The notes beneath the pieces were generated by a model that saw nothing but the letters and a program-made list of their open reading frames with translations, was not told the origin of the DNA and ran no database searches. Positions 54,249 through 63,137 of a stretch of 64,000 nt of DNA are shown here, in pieces. The stretch is taken from positions 28,685-92,684 of the forward strand of contig CANQUQ010000008.1 of the NCBI GenBank assembly GCA_947627115.1, given 5' to 3'. Within the stretch, counting starts at the first letter, position 1. Each line of letters opens with the position of its first letter. The position numbers and the translations under genes are program-made. This stretch comes from an uncultured Acetatifactor sp. (GTDB lineage Bacteria > Bacillota > Clostridia > Lachnospirales > Lachnospiraceae).

Positions 54249-54899
54249 ATGAGTATGAATCGATCCTATGCGGTGTTCGGACTCGGCAGATACGGAAGGG
54301 CCGTAGCGAAGGAGCTTGTGGAGAGCGGTGCAGAGGTGCTGGCGGTGGACATGGACGAAGAACTCGTCAATACCGCTATTGGGGAGATCCCCTACTGCCG
54401 GTGTGCCGATGTGACGGATGCGGAGGTGATCAGACGGCTGGGCATCGCCAATGTGGATGTGGTGGTCATCGCCATGGCTACCAATCTGGAGGCCAGTGTG
54501 ATGGCCACTGTACTTTGCAAGGAGATCGGCGTTAAGACCGTTATCGTCAAATGCTCCAGTGAGATGAACTGCAAGATATTGAGCAAGGTGGGAGCGGATC
54601 GGGTGGTGCTCCCAGAGAAGGAGTCGGGGATACGGCTCGCCAAAAATCTGTTGAGCTCCGGGTTCGTGGACATTGTTGAGCTTTCCAAGGATGTCTCTAT
54701 GGTAGAACTTGAGGTTCGTCCCGATTGGGTAGGGAAAAATCTGATAGAGCTGAATCTCCGGAAAAAATATTCCATTAATGTGGTAGCAATCCTTCAGGGC
54801 CGGGAGGTCTGCGCGAACATCGATCCTGAGAGACCGCTGGAAACATCCATGAAGCTTATTGTGATAGCTAATCCGGCAAGGCTTGGCAAACTGAAATAG
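54249..54899 (+). CDS. ktrA: Potassium uptake regulatory subunit KtrA (TrkA family)
   Basis: 216 residues. N-terminal RCK Rossmann domain (YAVFGLGRYGRAVAKELVE, GxGxxG motif with acidic residue in VDMDEE) that binds ATP/ADP or NAD(H), then a C-terminal RCK_C domain (ELEVRPDWVGKNLIELNLRK) that may sense c-di-AMP. Gates KtrB. RBS GGAAAGG. Confidence 0.94.
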   Translation: MSMNRSYAVFGLGRYGRAVAKELVESGAEVLAVDMDEELVNTAIGEIPYCRCADVTDAEVIRRLGIANVDVVVIAMATNLEASVMATVLCKEIGVKTVIVKCSSEMNCKILSKVGADRVVLPEKESGIRLAKNLLSSGFVDIVELSKDVSMVELEVRPDWVGKNLIELNLRKKYSINVVAILQGREVCANIDPERPLETSMKLIVIANPARLGKLK

Positions 54900-54979
54900 C
54901 GGCAATCCAGATCGCTCTGTTCGCCGCCAATACGTTCTTTATCGCGCTGTCCGTGCCAATCGTCACAAAGCTGCTGTTA

Positions 54980-55540
54980 TCAGCGCAAAGACCGTTCCTC
55001 CTTGGCCACGGCAGAAATCACGAACAGAGCAGCAATGTCCAGCACCGCTTCCACGATCAGAGAAATGCCGGTGAAGATCCACAGGACATAAACGGCGCCG
55101 AACGGATTCTTCAAAATAATTATGCTGCAGATCAGTGAGATGGCCGCACTCAATGCGGGCAAGGTCCATTTTCCCATCCTGAGACGGATGATATCTACCG
55201 TCCACTGAATTTTCACAAGACCTGCGATCAGCACTGCCACGCCGTAGAGAATTGCCAGGACCGGGAATGCGGCGATGAACCAGTCGGACTGGGTCACGCA
55301 GAATATACCGGCGATCAGTGCGAACAGTCCTTTAAAGAGAGACTGGCTTGCGGCGGCCCGGACAGCGTCCGCCCGGAAGTAACCGATCACACAGATCAGC
55401 CCGACCGCGATCAGGACGATTCCGAATGCCGACACGATCGCTGTGGTAAATTTTTCGGGATTGATCAGAAGCAAAATTCCGACCAGGATCTCGAACAGGC
55501 ATAAAATGATACTGTTTGTGTGTTGTTTCAGAAATTTCAT
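54980..55540 (-). CDS. DUF308/HdeD-like membrane protein
   Basis: 186 residues with about six hydrophobic segments in pairs (NSIILCLFEILVGILLLINP; VSAFGIVLIAVGLICVIGYF; WIFTGISLIVEAVLDIAAL), the repeated two-helix pattern of DUF308/HdeD proteins. Role unclear, possibly acid or envelope stress. RBS on the minus strand AAAGGAGCG. Converges with ktrA; I see no clear terminator between them. Confidence 0.75.
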   Translation of the reverse strand: MKFLKQHTNSIILCLFEILVGILLLINPEKFTTAIVSAFGIVLIAVGLICVIGYFRADAVRAAASQSLFKGLFALIAGIFCVTQSDWFIAAFPVLAILYGVAVLIAGLVKIQWTVDIIRLRMGKWTLPALSAAISLICSIIILKNPFGAVYVLWIFTGISLIVEAVLDIAALFVISAVAKEERSLR

Positions 55541-55862
55541 AATAATCGCTCCTTTGCGTTCTTTATACTTGTAGACAGCATAAAAAATCGGTAAAGCTTA
55601 CTTTTAAAGTATAGTATATATATTTATAAATTGCAATGGAGGATTAACGGTTCTGTGTGACAAAGGCATTCTTTGAAATTAGAAATTTGCGGTATCTATC
55701 ACCCCAATGGCACTTGACGTCACCATGCGCCTGTGCCTCAGTATAAACTGAGAAATGGAATCAGAGGAGATGGCTCTGGTTCCTTTTTTCGTGGAAATTT
55801 TCCGTTGCGATGTCGCAACAGTGAATATATGGGGCTGGCGAAAGTCGTGAAAAGGAAAAGAC
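55541..55862 (+). other. Gap with two hairpins and a terminator ahead of the GIY-YIG operon
   Basis: AT-rich near the DUF308 start. A CTCAGT-ATAA-ACTGAG hairpin (55737-55752) is followed by a strong terminator: GGAATCAGAG (55757-55766) with CTCTGGTTCC (55774-55783) and six T. Since no gene on the plus strand ends here, this could be an attenuator or leader for the small ORF and GIY-YIG genes. Confidence 0.5.
55757..55789 (+). terminator. Orphan intrinsic terminator
   Basis: 10-bp stem with one G-T pair and a 7-base loop, followed by TTTTTT, 70 bp upstream of the small ORF. Confidence 0.75.
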
Positions 55863-56033
55863 ATGAGGAGAGATATAAAGGACTCGATATTTGCTTTCGG
55901 AACATTTGCTAAATTGCCGGTAAGGGAGTATAATCAAGCGGAAGAGGCCGTTTGTTCTCTATGCGAAGGATTTGAGAGGAAAGGTAAGTCAATGAAGGCA
56001 GATGGTATGTATAGCTTTGGAGGTAAGGCGTAG
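55863..56033 (+). CDS. 56-residue small protein coupled to the GIY-YIG gene
   Basis: ATG 55863 with AAAAGGAAAAG (55850-55860) upstream; reads MRRDIKDSIFAFGTFAKLPV and contains CSLCEGFERKGKSM. The stop TAG (56031-56033) overlaps the GTG start of the nuclease gene, and this ORF contains the nuclease RBS, so translational coupling is likely. No family recognised; could be an antidote or DNA-binding partner. Confidence 0.6.
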   Translation: MRRDIKDSIFAFGTFAKLPVREYNQAEEAVCSLCEGFERKGKSMKADGMYSFGGKA

Positions 56034-56824
56034 TGATACATAATTTTTCAAAGAAAACAATAGAAGCCCTTGGCTATTACGTTTATGTATATTCAGATCC
56101 TGATACAAAAAAACCGTTCTATGTGGGTAAGGGTAAAGGGAACAGAGCCTTTGATCATCTTAACGATCAGTCGGAGAGCGGCAAGGTCAAGAAAATTGCT
56201 GAAATAAAAGCGCGGGGCAAAGAACCGCTGATAGAAATTCTTGTTCATGGTCTGAACGAGGTGACAGCTTTAAAGGTGGAGGCGGCTGCAATTGACCTTA
56301 TTGGTATTGAGAATCTTACCAATCAGCAAAGAGGGCATGGCTCCAGCACATACGGAAAGATTGAAGCATCAACACTTGAGGCCCGATATGTATGTGAGGA
56401 GTTGTCTTCTGAAGATATTCAGCATAACGTAATTCTCATCAGAATCAACGATTTATATCGAAATGACATGACTCCGTTGGAACTGTATGAAGCCACTAGG
56501 GGATATTGGAGGGTCAATCTGGAACAGGCAGAGAAGGCTGAATATGTTCTTTCCGTATATGATGGCATGGTCCTTGAGGTATATCGGCCAATGCAGTGGT
56601 TTCCGGGGCTTTCAACATTTAGTACAAGGCAGGAGCTTGTCAGTGCGGAAAGATGCAGGTCAAGATATGAGTTCGTCGGAAGAATTGCAGATGCAGATAT
56701 AAGGGATTTATACGTTGGCAAGTCGGTAGCCAGACTCTTCTCTTATGGAGAGCAAAATCCGATCAAGTACATATGGGGAAGGGCCAACGGGAATCAAATG
56801 GAAGTTGAAAAAGGCAGCACCTAA
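56033..56824 (+). CDS. GIY-YIG nuclease family protein (LEM-3-like)
   Basis: 263 residues, GTG start at 56033 behind GGAGG (56019-56023). N-terminal GIY-YIG fold: GYYVYVYSDPDTKKPFYVGK (YVYV...FYVGKG in place of GIY...YIG), conserved Arg in GNRAFDH, and Glu in LKVEAAAIDLIG as metal ligand, then Asn in GIENLTNQQRG. The C-terminal ~150 residues (YRNDMTPLELYEATRGYWRV; RYEFVGRIADADIRDLYVGK) are found in LEM-3-like GIY-YIG proteins. Predicted DNA endonuclease. Confidence 0.8.
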   Translation: MIHNFSKKTIEALGYYVYVYSDPDTKKPFYVGKGKGNRAFDHLNDQSESGKVKKIAEIKARGKEPLIEILVHGLNEVTALKVEAAAIDLIGIENLTNQQRGHGSSTYGKIEASTLEARYVCEELSSEDIQHNVILIRINDLYRNDMTPLELYEATRGYWRVNLEQAEKAEYVLSVYDGMVLEVYRPMQWFPGLSTFSTRQELVSAERCRSRYEFVGRIADADIRDLYVGKSVARLFSYGEQNPIKYIWGRANGNQMEVEKGST

Positions 56825-56969
56825 GAATAGGAATGCGGAAGAAATTATGGAGGATAGGGATAAATTTGTGACAGTAAACGAAGCGTTTAGTATGGAATCA
56901 ACGGGGCGTATATCCAAAGGAGCTCCTTTTTTGGTATAGTACAGTCAAATAGGAAAGGAGCTTCGTTCT

Positions 56970-57710
56970 ATGGATCAGAAAAGAATAGGCGCGTTTATTG
57001 CACAGTGCAGGAAAGAAAAAAATTTGACACAAATGCAGCTTGCCGAACGATTAGAAGTCACCAATCAGGCAGTTTCCAAGTGGGAAAACGGAAAAGGAAT
57101 GCCGGATGTGTCGCTTTTACAGCCTTTGTGCGATGTCCTGGACATCAGCTTGAACGAACTGTTTTCGGGGGAGCATATCACAGCGGAAGAATACAAAGGA
57201 AAAGCGGAAGAAAATATTTCCAGGCTTTTTAAAGAAAAACAAGCTGCGGATCTTCGGCCCGTAAAGTCTTTATTCTCCATATGTGCCAATGCCGCCCTGC
57301 TTGTAGCGGTGCTCGAAGCAGCGGTGGGCCTTGTCGGCAATTTTTTCAATTCCGATTCGAATATATTGGAAGTTATGCTGATCAATGCTTCAGTGTGGCT
57401 GGTCATGTTTTTGGCGGCGATAGGCAAGCTGACCTATGATAAGGAAAAATTGAAGCGTCTGAAATCTTTCGGCGTTTGTGTGGACTGTGCAATAGAGGAT
57501 ATGCTTCCGGCGGCATGGGTCAGGGTCGGAAATTACGCCAGCGGCAGAATTATGTGCAGTTTTATCTATGAGGGAAAAGAATACAGAGTGCCAAGCGGTT
57601 ACTGTTGTTTGACGCCCTTTCAGCGCAAGGAAGATTTGTATGCCAATGTTTATATTGACAGGAATAATCCTGCCCGATATAGTGTAGAGCTTTTTCGGAC
57701 AGGTCGGTAA
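56970..57710 (+). CDS. XRE family transcriptional regulator with C-terminal membrane domain
   Basis: 246 residues. The N-terminal helix-turn-helix (FIAQCRKEKNLTQMQLAERL; VTNQAVSKWENGKGMPD) is of the Cro/CI type. Then come two hydrophobic segments (~105-155), and a C-terminal soluble piece (YASGRIMCSFIYEGKEYRVP). Possibly a membrane-linked regulator. RBS AGGAAAGGAGC. Upstream AAAGGAGCTCCTTT (56919-56932) is palindromic. Confidence 0.78.
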   Translation: MDQKRIGAFIAQCRKEKNLTQMQLAERLEVTNQAVSKWENGKGMPDVSLLQPLCDVLDISLNELFSGEHITAEEYKGKAEENISRLFKEKQAADLRPVKSLFSICANAALLVAVLEAAVGLVGNFFNSDSNILEVMLINASVWLVMFLAAIGKLTYDKEKLKRLKSFGVCVDCAIEDMLPAAWVRVGNYASGRIMCSFIYEGKEYRVPSGYCCLTPFQRKEDLYANVYIDRNNPARYSVELFRTGR

Positions 57711-57762
57711 TTTGGTTTTCAGCAGCATACCAAAATAATATGACTTGGAGGATAAAACGGGT

Positions 57763-59166
57763 TTGAAAGTAAAAAGGAAAGATTATTTTGCGATAGGTCT
57801 GACATTGATCGCGGCAGTTCTTATGACCGGTCAAATACTTGAGGGAATAAGGTGGATGTGCCGCAACATCACGGCGATGCCCTCTTTTGGGGACAGCACG
57901 GAATATATCAATCTCAGTCAGACATTGATTCTGGACGAATACCGGCCTATCTTATATCCGTTGCTCCTGCGTGTGCTTTTGGCCGTGTTTCCCAATGGGA
58001 CACCGTTTCAGATCATTCTGTACGGGCTTCAGACAGCCGTATCGTTTGCGTCCATTTTTTACGGTATCGTTATTATAGACAGAGTGGTTCTGAAGACTCG
58101 TCTGGTATCTGCAAGGCGCCGGGCAGTCCAGGTGTTTATGGCGCTGTATCTCATGACGATACCAATGCTGACATTTATGAATTTCACGGTCCTCACGGAT
58201 TCTCTGGCGACCTCCATGCTGATTATATTGATAACATCACTGATCAGAATGGTTGGAGATGAAACGGCAAAGCTCGGAAATTATCTGCTTATGGGGTGTT
58301 CTTTGGCTGTGGAGAGTCTTTTGCGGGCGGATCGGCTGTACAGTAGTCTGGTGTTGGTGGCGGCCGTGTTTTTTATAAAAGCGGTCAGGGATCCGCGAAC
58401 GCGCAAGAGGGTAGCAGTATCGGGAGTGTGTGTTTGTCTGTGTACGGGGCTCTTTGTAAAAGGAGTTGGAAGATTTACCCAGACACCGGGCTTCAACGGA
58501 AGAGTAAAGACAAACCTGGAGTTTGTCCTCCTGGACAGAGTCGTCTGGCCGAATATGTACGCGAACTACTGGAATTTTCCCCAGGAGATACGTTATATTA
58601 TTACAGTTGAAGAAGCGCAGACTTTCGATCAACATAATAATAACGTGATGTATCAATTGGCGCCGTTGGTAATATCAAGAGTCGGAGAAGAAAAGGCGAG
58701 AGAAGTGTTCCTTACCATGGCGGGGGTAGTGTTTGAAAAAAACACGAAAAAAGTATTGAAGGACATTGGAGAAGATATTGCAGCAATGTTCTTTACTCCG
58801 GTCTCTTCTCTTTTGAACGCAAGAGGACACTGCGATAAAGCCGATGCATGGAATATCCAGTGTATGTCGACCGTCACGCCGGAGCTCACAAAAGAGTACA
58901 ATACCTTTTACCAGATATCTTTTTTGATTTTGATCGGCATAAGTGGTATCTTATGTTCCTATGCCCTGTTAAGGCATCAGAACAGAAATTTAAAATGTTA
59001 TCTGAAGGCGCTTCTGCCTTATTTGGGAATGAGCGTTATCCTTACTCTGTGGTTTTCGCTTGGGGACGGCGCGCCGCCCAATGACAGGTATGCGCTTCTT
59101 ATTTATTTCTTTTGGTCGTTAGTCTCTATTTGCGGCGTTCAGGCTTTTTGGAACACTTGCGGCTAG
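57763..59166 (+). CDS. GT-C-like multispan membrane protein
   Basis: 467 residues from TTG 57763, chosen because GGAGGAT (57747-57753) is nine bases upstream. About ten hydrophobic segments. The first external loop has MPSFGDSTEYINLSQTLILD followed by YRPILYPLLL, the Asp and 'yP..YPlL' pattern of GT-C glycosyltransferases that use lipid-linked sugars. No cytoplasmic GT domain. Specific reaction unknown. Follows the XRE gene by 52 bp. Confidence 0.6.
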   Translation: MKVKRKDYFAIGLTLIAAVLMTGQILEGIRWMCRNITAMPSFGDSTEYINLSQTLILDEYRPILYPLLLRVLLAVFPNGTPFQIILYGLQTAVSFASIFYGIVIIDRVVLKTRLVSARRRAVQVFMALYLMTIPMLTFMNFTVLTDSLATSMLIILITSLIRMVGDETAKLGNYLLMGCSLAVESLLRADRLYSSLVLVAAVFFIKAVRDPRTRKRVAVSGVCVCLCTGLFVKGVGRFTQTPGFNGRVKTNLEFVLLDRVVWPNMYANYWNFPQEIRYIITVEEAQTFDQHNNNVMYQLAPLVISRVGEEKAREVFLTMAGVVFEKNTKKVLKDIGEDIAAMFFTPVSSLLNARGHCDKADAWNIQCMSTVTPELTKEYNTFYQISFLILIGISGILCSYALLRHQNRNLKCYLKALLPYLGMSVILTLWFSLGDGAPPNDRYALLIYFFWSLVSICGVQAFWNTCG

Positions 59167-59644
59167 CTAAAAATCTGCTGGATTGCTGCCGGAATGTTAT
59201 CGGAACGGTCAGCCTTTGCACGTGGCGCTGTGAGGGGCGCAGGGGTGTGCATAGTCTGTTTTGAGAACGGGAAGTTCTACTGCACCATCACGAAAAGAGT
59301 TTTGATATGACAAGGTTTTAAAATTTGACAACCGGAAACGAACAGAAAACCAATTGCAAAAAAATACGATTGATTTCTGTGTATTATAATATATGCAGTA
59401 AAATTGGAGAGGAAGTGCAGCTTATGCGCAGATGACGCTTTGTCGGCCGGAAAACAATAGGGGAAAAATAAAAGACTAACTATTAAAAGTCAAGTCTAAA
59501 ATGAAATATTTTTGAATGAATTGTAGAAATGCATTTCAGATAGAACAAAAGCATACAAACGCTTTTGGGTACCTTGAAAATCGCATGACAACCAGAGCAT
59601 CGGGAACGGTGCTCAGAAGGAGTGCTTTATATTTCAGACAAATG
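59167..59644 (+). other. Gap between the membrane protein gene and IS110
   Basis: No supported gene. TATAAT occurs at 59385-59390 and is followed by TTGGAGAGGAAG and an ATG at 59424 that stops after three codons, which may be the decapitated front of a lost gene. The right end of the IS110 element must lie in the last ~100 bases, but its exact border is not visible. Confidence 0.4.
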
Positions 59645-60820
59645 TCACGCAGCTTTTCTATAAGGCTTCCCGGATCTTTCCATTGCGTATATCAGCCGCA
59701 CCAGCTTTTTCGTGGCGTGAGTTATAGCGACATTGTAATGCTTGCCCTCCGACCGTTTCTTTGCAAGATAGGCTTCAAAAGTCGGGTCCCACAGGCAGAC
59801 ATACTTAGCTGCATTGATCAGAGCGTAGCGCAGATATCTGGAGCCGCGTTTCTCCATGTGGGAATATGAGGAATCCAACTGACCGGATTGGTAGGTGGAA
59901 GGCGATATCCCTGCGTAAGCGAGGAGCTTGTCAGGCGAGTCAAAGCGGGAAAAGTCTCCAACCTCTGCCAGGATCATAGCGCCCATGCGGTAACTGATGC
60001 CGGGGATCGTCAGGATTGGAGAAGCGATCTCGTCCATGATCTTGTTGATCTCGGATTCGATCTCATTGATCTCGGAGTCCAGTTCGCCGATCAGTCTGAG
60101 CGTATGTTTTAATTCAAGGGATTTGGCAGGCATGGCGGAACCGATGGAGGTCTTGGCAACATCTCGGATCTCAATAGCCTTATCCCGGCCATAGCGCCCT
60201 TTGGAAGCTGTTTCCAGAAGCTTCACCAGATGGGTGAGATGGCAGGAAGCGATCTGCTGTGCGCCCGGCAGTTCTGCAAGGAGAGCGTAAACAGAGGCCA
60301 TATGGAGAGTGGGGACCAGTTTTTCCAGTTCCGGGAAGAGGATGGTGACGAGCCTGGAGACAGACTGTTTCAGGCGTGCCCGTTCTTTTACCTTGTCAAA
60401 ACGGTAACGGGTGAGTGACTTTAGTTCCTCATTGTGGTATGATGTGTCTGAGTAGGACTGCAAGTCCATGTCAGACATTAACATCATAGCAATGGTCCGG
60501 GCATCGACCTTATCCGTTTTCGTCTTTCTAAGGCTGAGACTTTTTCTGAAAAGATTTGTGTGAAGCGGGTTGATGACACAGGTGTGGAGACCTTTGTCAA
60601 GGAGATAGCCGAGCAGGTTGTAACTGTAATGTCCAGTGGCTTCCAGCCCTACTTTTATTTTGGACAGATCAGGAGATAAAGATTGAATCTTCTGAAACAG
60701 GTCATCAAACCCCTGCCGGTTGTTTGGGATGGTAAAAGCTTTAAAAAGGACTTCCCCGTCTGAGTTTGTGATGAAGCAGTCGTGCTTATCCTTAGCGACA
60801 TCAATTCCAACATAGATCAT
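59645..60820 (-). CDS. IS110 family transposase (bridge-RNA-type recombinase)
   Basis: 391 residues. N-terminal DEDD RuvC-like domain: YVGIDVAKDKHD (first Asp), KVGLEATGHYSYNL (Glu), SLRKTKTDKVDARTIAMML (two Asp). C-terminal Transposase_20 domain: ILTIPGISYRMGAMILAEVG and LAYAGISPSTYQSGQ with the candidate catalytic serine in YQSG, then KRGSRYLRYALINAA. RBS GAAGGAG on the minus strand. Full length and apparently functional. Confidence 0.95.
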   Translation of the reverse strand: MIYVGIDVAKDKHDCFITNSDGEVLFKAFTIPNNRQGFDDLFQKIQSLSPDLSKIKVGLEATGHYSYNLLGYLLDKGLHTCVINPLHTNLFRKSLSLRKTKTDKVDARTIAMMLMSDMDLQSYSDTSYHNEELKSLTRYRFDKVKERARLKQSVSRLVTILFPELEKLVPTLHMASVYALLAELPGAQQIASCHLTHLVKLLETASKGRYGRDKAIEIRDVAKTSIGSAMPAKSLELKHTLRLIGELDSEINEIESEINKIMDEIASPILTIPGISYRMGAMILAEVGDFSRFDSPDKLLAYAGISPSTYQSGQLDSSYSHMEKRGSRYLRYALINAAKYVCLWDPTFEAYLAKKRSEGKHYNVAITHATKKLVRLIYAMERSGKPYRKAA

Positions 60821-60846
60821 AAGAATACTCCTTCGTAAAAGATTTG

Positions 60847-61014
60847 ATACTGTTTAGGACCACAGGGCTCTTTGCGCTTGTAACCTCGTTCTAAATAAAC
60901 CGTCATGCGGTATCTAACTGATCAACAACTGTACAAAGAGACTGTGGTTGGAGCCTTTCAGAAACCATCGGGTGGTAGGAGGAATGTACCAATCCACAGT
61001 ATCTTAAACAGTAT
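60847..61014 (-). ncRNA. Candidate IS110 bridge RNA in the left end
   Basis: Directly upstream of the transposase start, a perfect 10-bp inverted repeat ATACTGTTTA (60847-60856) / TAAACAGTAT (61005-61014) closes a 168-nt segment. Within it CCACAG-GG-CTCTTTG (60860-60874) pairs with CAAAGAG-A-CTGTGG (60934-60947). The position and size fit the bridge RNA of IS621-like elements; the target and donor loops cannot be assigned by eye. Confidence 0.6.
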
Positions 61015-61075
61015 AGCACACAGACCTTGGAGAGGGTCTATAAATACTACTACTTTATAATACGAGGAGGAATTT

Positions 61076-61579
61076 ATGAGTTATGTATTAAAGTGTGTTT
61101 CCTGTGGGAAAAAGCTGTTGGAGTATGAGGCTCCTGTGCGGAAATACGGCAGCCCTTTAAGAGAGTGCAAAAAGTGCAGAGCCAGATATATTGATCCCAG
61201 ATATCATGAGCTGGCAGCAGAGGGGATTCCGAAAGAGGATTTCAAGATTTCGCCATACATTTTTTTGATCGTGATAGGAGGATTGCTTGCCTGGAGAGGA
61301 ATATATCTTTTTTCCAGACATATGCTGGGGACGCCGGAGGCAATCCGGTGGCTGCTGCCGACAGTATTTCTGGTCATGGGGATTGTCTTGGTCATAGGTG
61401 GCATATTTGAAATCCTGTCCATAAAATCAGGCCGGAAGATGAACAAATTTAACAGGCTATATGAGGAATCCTGCAAGCGGTTGGAAAATCTGTCATATGC
61501 CCTTACCCTGCATAGTCTGGGGTATAAGGTGCCGGAACAATACTTAGGGGGAATTTATCATGAGGAAAATAGGGAGTAA
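61076..61579 (+). CDS. Zinc-ribbon membrane protein
   Basis: 167 residues. N-terminal zinc ribbon (CVSCGKKLLEYEAPVRKYGS ... CKKCRARYIDPRYHE), two membrane helices (YIFLIVIGGLLAWRGIYLF; LLPTVFLVMGIVLVIGGIFE) and a soluble helical tail. RBS CGAGGAGG. Overlaps the next gene by 20 bp. Not a family I can name. Confidence 0.65.
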   Translation: MSYVLKCVSCGKKLLEYEAPVRKYGSPLRECKKCRARYIDPRYHELAAEGIPKEDFKISPYIFLIVIGGLLAWRGIYLFSRHMLGTPEAIRWLLPTVFLVMGIVLVIGGIFEILSIKSGRKMNKFNRLYEESCKRLENLSYALTLHSLGYKVPEQYLGGIYHEENRE

Positions 61580-62147
61580 GATTTTAATTGGGTTTTTGGC
61601 GGTACTTTACATAGGATTTTTCTTAGTTACAGGCATATCTGACCTGACGAATAAGGAGGATTTGCACAGTGTCAATGTCGATATGGCATATGAAGCATTA
61701 GAGGTAGAACATTCGATTAATGGACTGATACCTGTGGGAAAGGACCATTACTATATAGGTCTGGATACGGACACCATGGAATACTATGTTATTCATGCCT
61801 CAAAGAAATGGCTGGGGGAGAATTTTGATGACAGCGCGCAGTCCTTAGAGTCAGGCGGCCTCAATATTACGGCACTCTCAAAGGAGCTGGATTATAAAAT
61901 AGCAAGAGAGATGTCTTCTGTATCCCAACGGCTTGGGGATGCGGTCTTTCCCTATGGGGCTTCAAATTGTCTGGAATTGTCCTATAAATCAGATGCTGTC
62001 TTGAAATTGGTTACGTTGGCGCTGACTATTCTTGTTGCGTTGGCGGCTTTTTGTTATTCAAAACGTCCGGCAAAGGGCATAGGTGGAAAAATTCTGGTGG
62101 CTGCGTTGGTTGTAGTATGCATTCTCAATCTTATGGTTTTGATATGA
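61560..62147 (+). CDS. Small multispan membrane protein
   Basis: 195 residues with an N-terminal helix (ILIGFLAVLYIGFFLVTGI), an extracytoplasmic-looking middle (IPVGKDHYYIGLDTDTMEYY) and two C-terminal helices. RBS TAGGGGGAA lies inside the upstream gene, implying coupling to the zinc-ribbon protein, with which it probably works. Unknown function. Confidence 0.65.
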   Translation: MRKIGSKILIGFLAVLYIGFFLVTGISDLTNKEDLHSVNVDMAYEALEVEHSINGLIPVGKDHYYIGLDTDTMEYYVIHASKKWLGENFDDSAQSLESGGLNITALSKELDYKIAREMSSVSQRLGDAVFPYGASNCLELSYKSDAVLKLVTLALTILVALAAFCYSKRPAKGIGGKILVAALVVVCILNLMVLI

Positions 62148-62543
62148 TTTATTTAGTGTTCGTCTGCCGCGGCAGGATGTTGAAAAATTTTGGAAAGGTC
62201 TGTAAAATCAATAGTTTCATAGCGAGAAAAGGCACCTACTACACCATTTGGAAAGAGAATTGTTGCCATATTTTATACTTATGAATTGTCATTTTAAATT
62301 TATTTGACTATTTATTCTTAACTTTATTCCCAATGTACCATCGTAAGTTTGGTTGGGAATAAAAGTTATAAAAGAGATAAGGAATCCATAAATTATACAT
62401 TAATCTAAAATAGTTTTGAATTTAATACAAATGTGTGGACAACGACAATTTAATTTGGTAGAGAAAATATCCGAATATTGACTTTTATGCCTTTAAAATA
62501 TATAATTTTAAGCACAAAAGTTAATAAGAGGCAGATGATTATT
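62148..62543 (+). other. AT-rich gap before the AbiE pair
   Basis: No gene. TTTATTCCCAA (62323-62333) and TTGGGAATAAA (62353-62363) form a perfect 11-bp inverted repeat with a 19-base loop; no T-tract follows on the plus strand. The promoter of abiEi lies at its right end. Confidence 0.45.
62478..62506 (+). promoter_or_regulatory. Promoter of the AbiE-type pair
   Basis: TTGACT (62478-62483) and TATAAT (62501-62506) with 17-bp spacer, close to consensus. Confidence 0.75.
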
Positions 62544-63137
62544 ATGAGAGCAACGGAAACAATTATCAAGATGGCAAAAGAAAATAATGGCACAGTTACT
62601 GCCGCAATGGTGGCAGCAGCAGGTCTTTCCCGTGGAAATATCAAATATCTTGTTGAAAAGGAAATTCTTGAAAAATCTGCAAGAGGAGTATATATTTTGC
62701 CGGGAGTCTGGGACGATGAAATATTCAATTTGCAGAATCGATTTAAAAGAGGGATTTATTCCCATGAAACCGCACTGTTTTTGTGGGATTTGACAGACAG
62801 AACACCAAACAGGTACCATATGACATTTCCGATGAATTACAATTTGACAAATCCCAAGGGGGAAGATATTCAATGCGCACAGTGCAAAAATGAGTTATAC
62901 GGTTTGGGATTAACAGAAGTGATCACGCCGGGAAGAAATATCGTAAAAGCTTATAGTGAGGAGCGTACACTTTGCGACATTTTAAAACCCCGCAGCCGTG
63001 TGGACATTCAGGTGGTGACTGAGGCGTTTAAGCGTTATGCTGTCAGAGCTGATAAAAACATTCCGCTATTGTCAGAGTATGCAAAAATATTAAGAGTTGA
63101 AACAAGACTCAGAGCGTATCTGGAGGTACTGTTATGA
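62544..63137 (+). CDS. AbiEi-type antitoxin / transcriptional repressor
   Basis: 197 residues from ATG 62544 (an in-frame ATG at 62535 is also possible; AAGAGG at 62526-62531). N-terminal winged-helix domain (NNGTVTAAMVAAAGLSRGNI; YLVEKEILEKSARGVYILPG) and the C-terminal AbiEi domain (GIYSHETALFLWDLTDRTPN; EERTLCDILKPR). Antitoxin of type IV abortive-infection systems and autorepressor. Its stop overlaps the toxin start (ATGA). Confidence 0.88.
   Translation: MRATETIIKMAKENNGTVTAAMVAAAGLSRGNIKYLVEKEILEKSARGVYILPGVWDDEIFNLQNRFKRGIYSHETALFLWDLTDRTPNRYHMTFPMNYNLTNPKGEDIQCAQCKNELYGLGLTEVITPGRNIVKAYSEERTLCDILKPRSRVDIQVVTEAFKRYAVRADKNIPLLSEYAKILRVETRLRAYLEVLL

Larger units (their letters stand above)
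59645..61020 (-). mobile_element. IS110-family insertion element
   Basis: Consists of the transposase gene and a ~200-bp structured non-coding left end upstream of it. IS110 elements lack long terminal inverted repeats, so the borders given are approximate (the real ends may be some tens of bases outside). The element appears intact. Confidence 0.8.

Noticed and set aside
56745..56939. 64-codon ORF overlapping the end of the GIY-YIG gene
   Set aside because: Mostly an out-of-frame copy of the nuclease 3' end; the remaining ~30 codons from an ATG at 56848 have only a weak ribosome binding site.
59516..59869. 117-codon plus-strand ORF reading into the IS110 transposase gene
   Set aside because: Two thirds of it is antisense to the transposase; no RBS and no homology recognised.
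62323..62363. Intrinsic terminator in the gap before abiEi
   Set aside because: The 11-bp inverted repeat is perfect, but it has a 19-base loop and no T-tract on the plus strand; recorded only as an inverted repeat.
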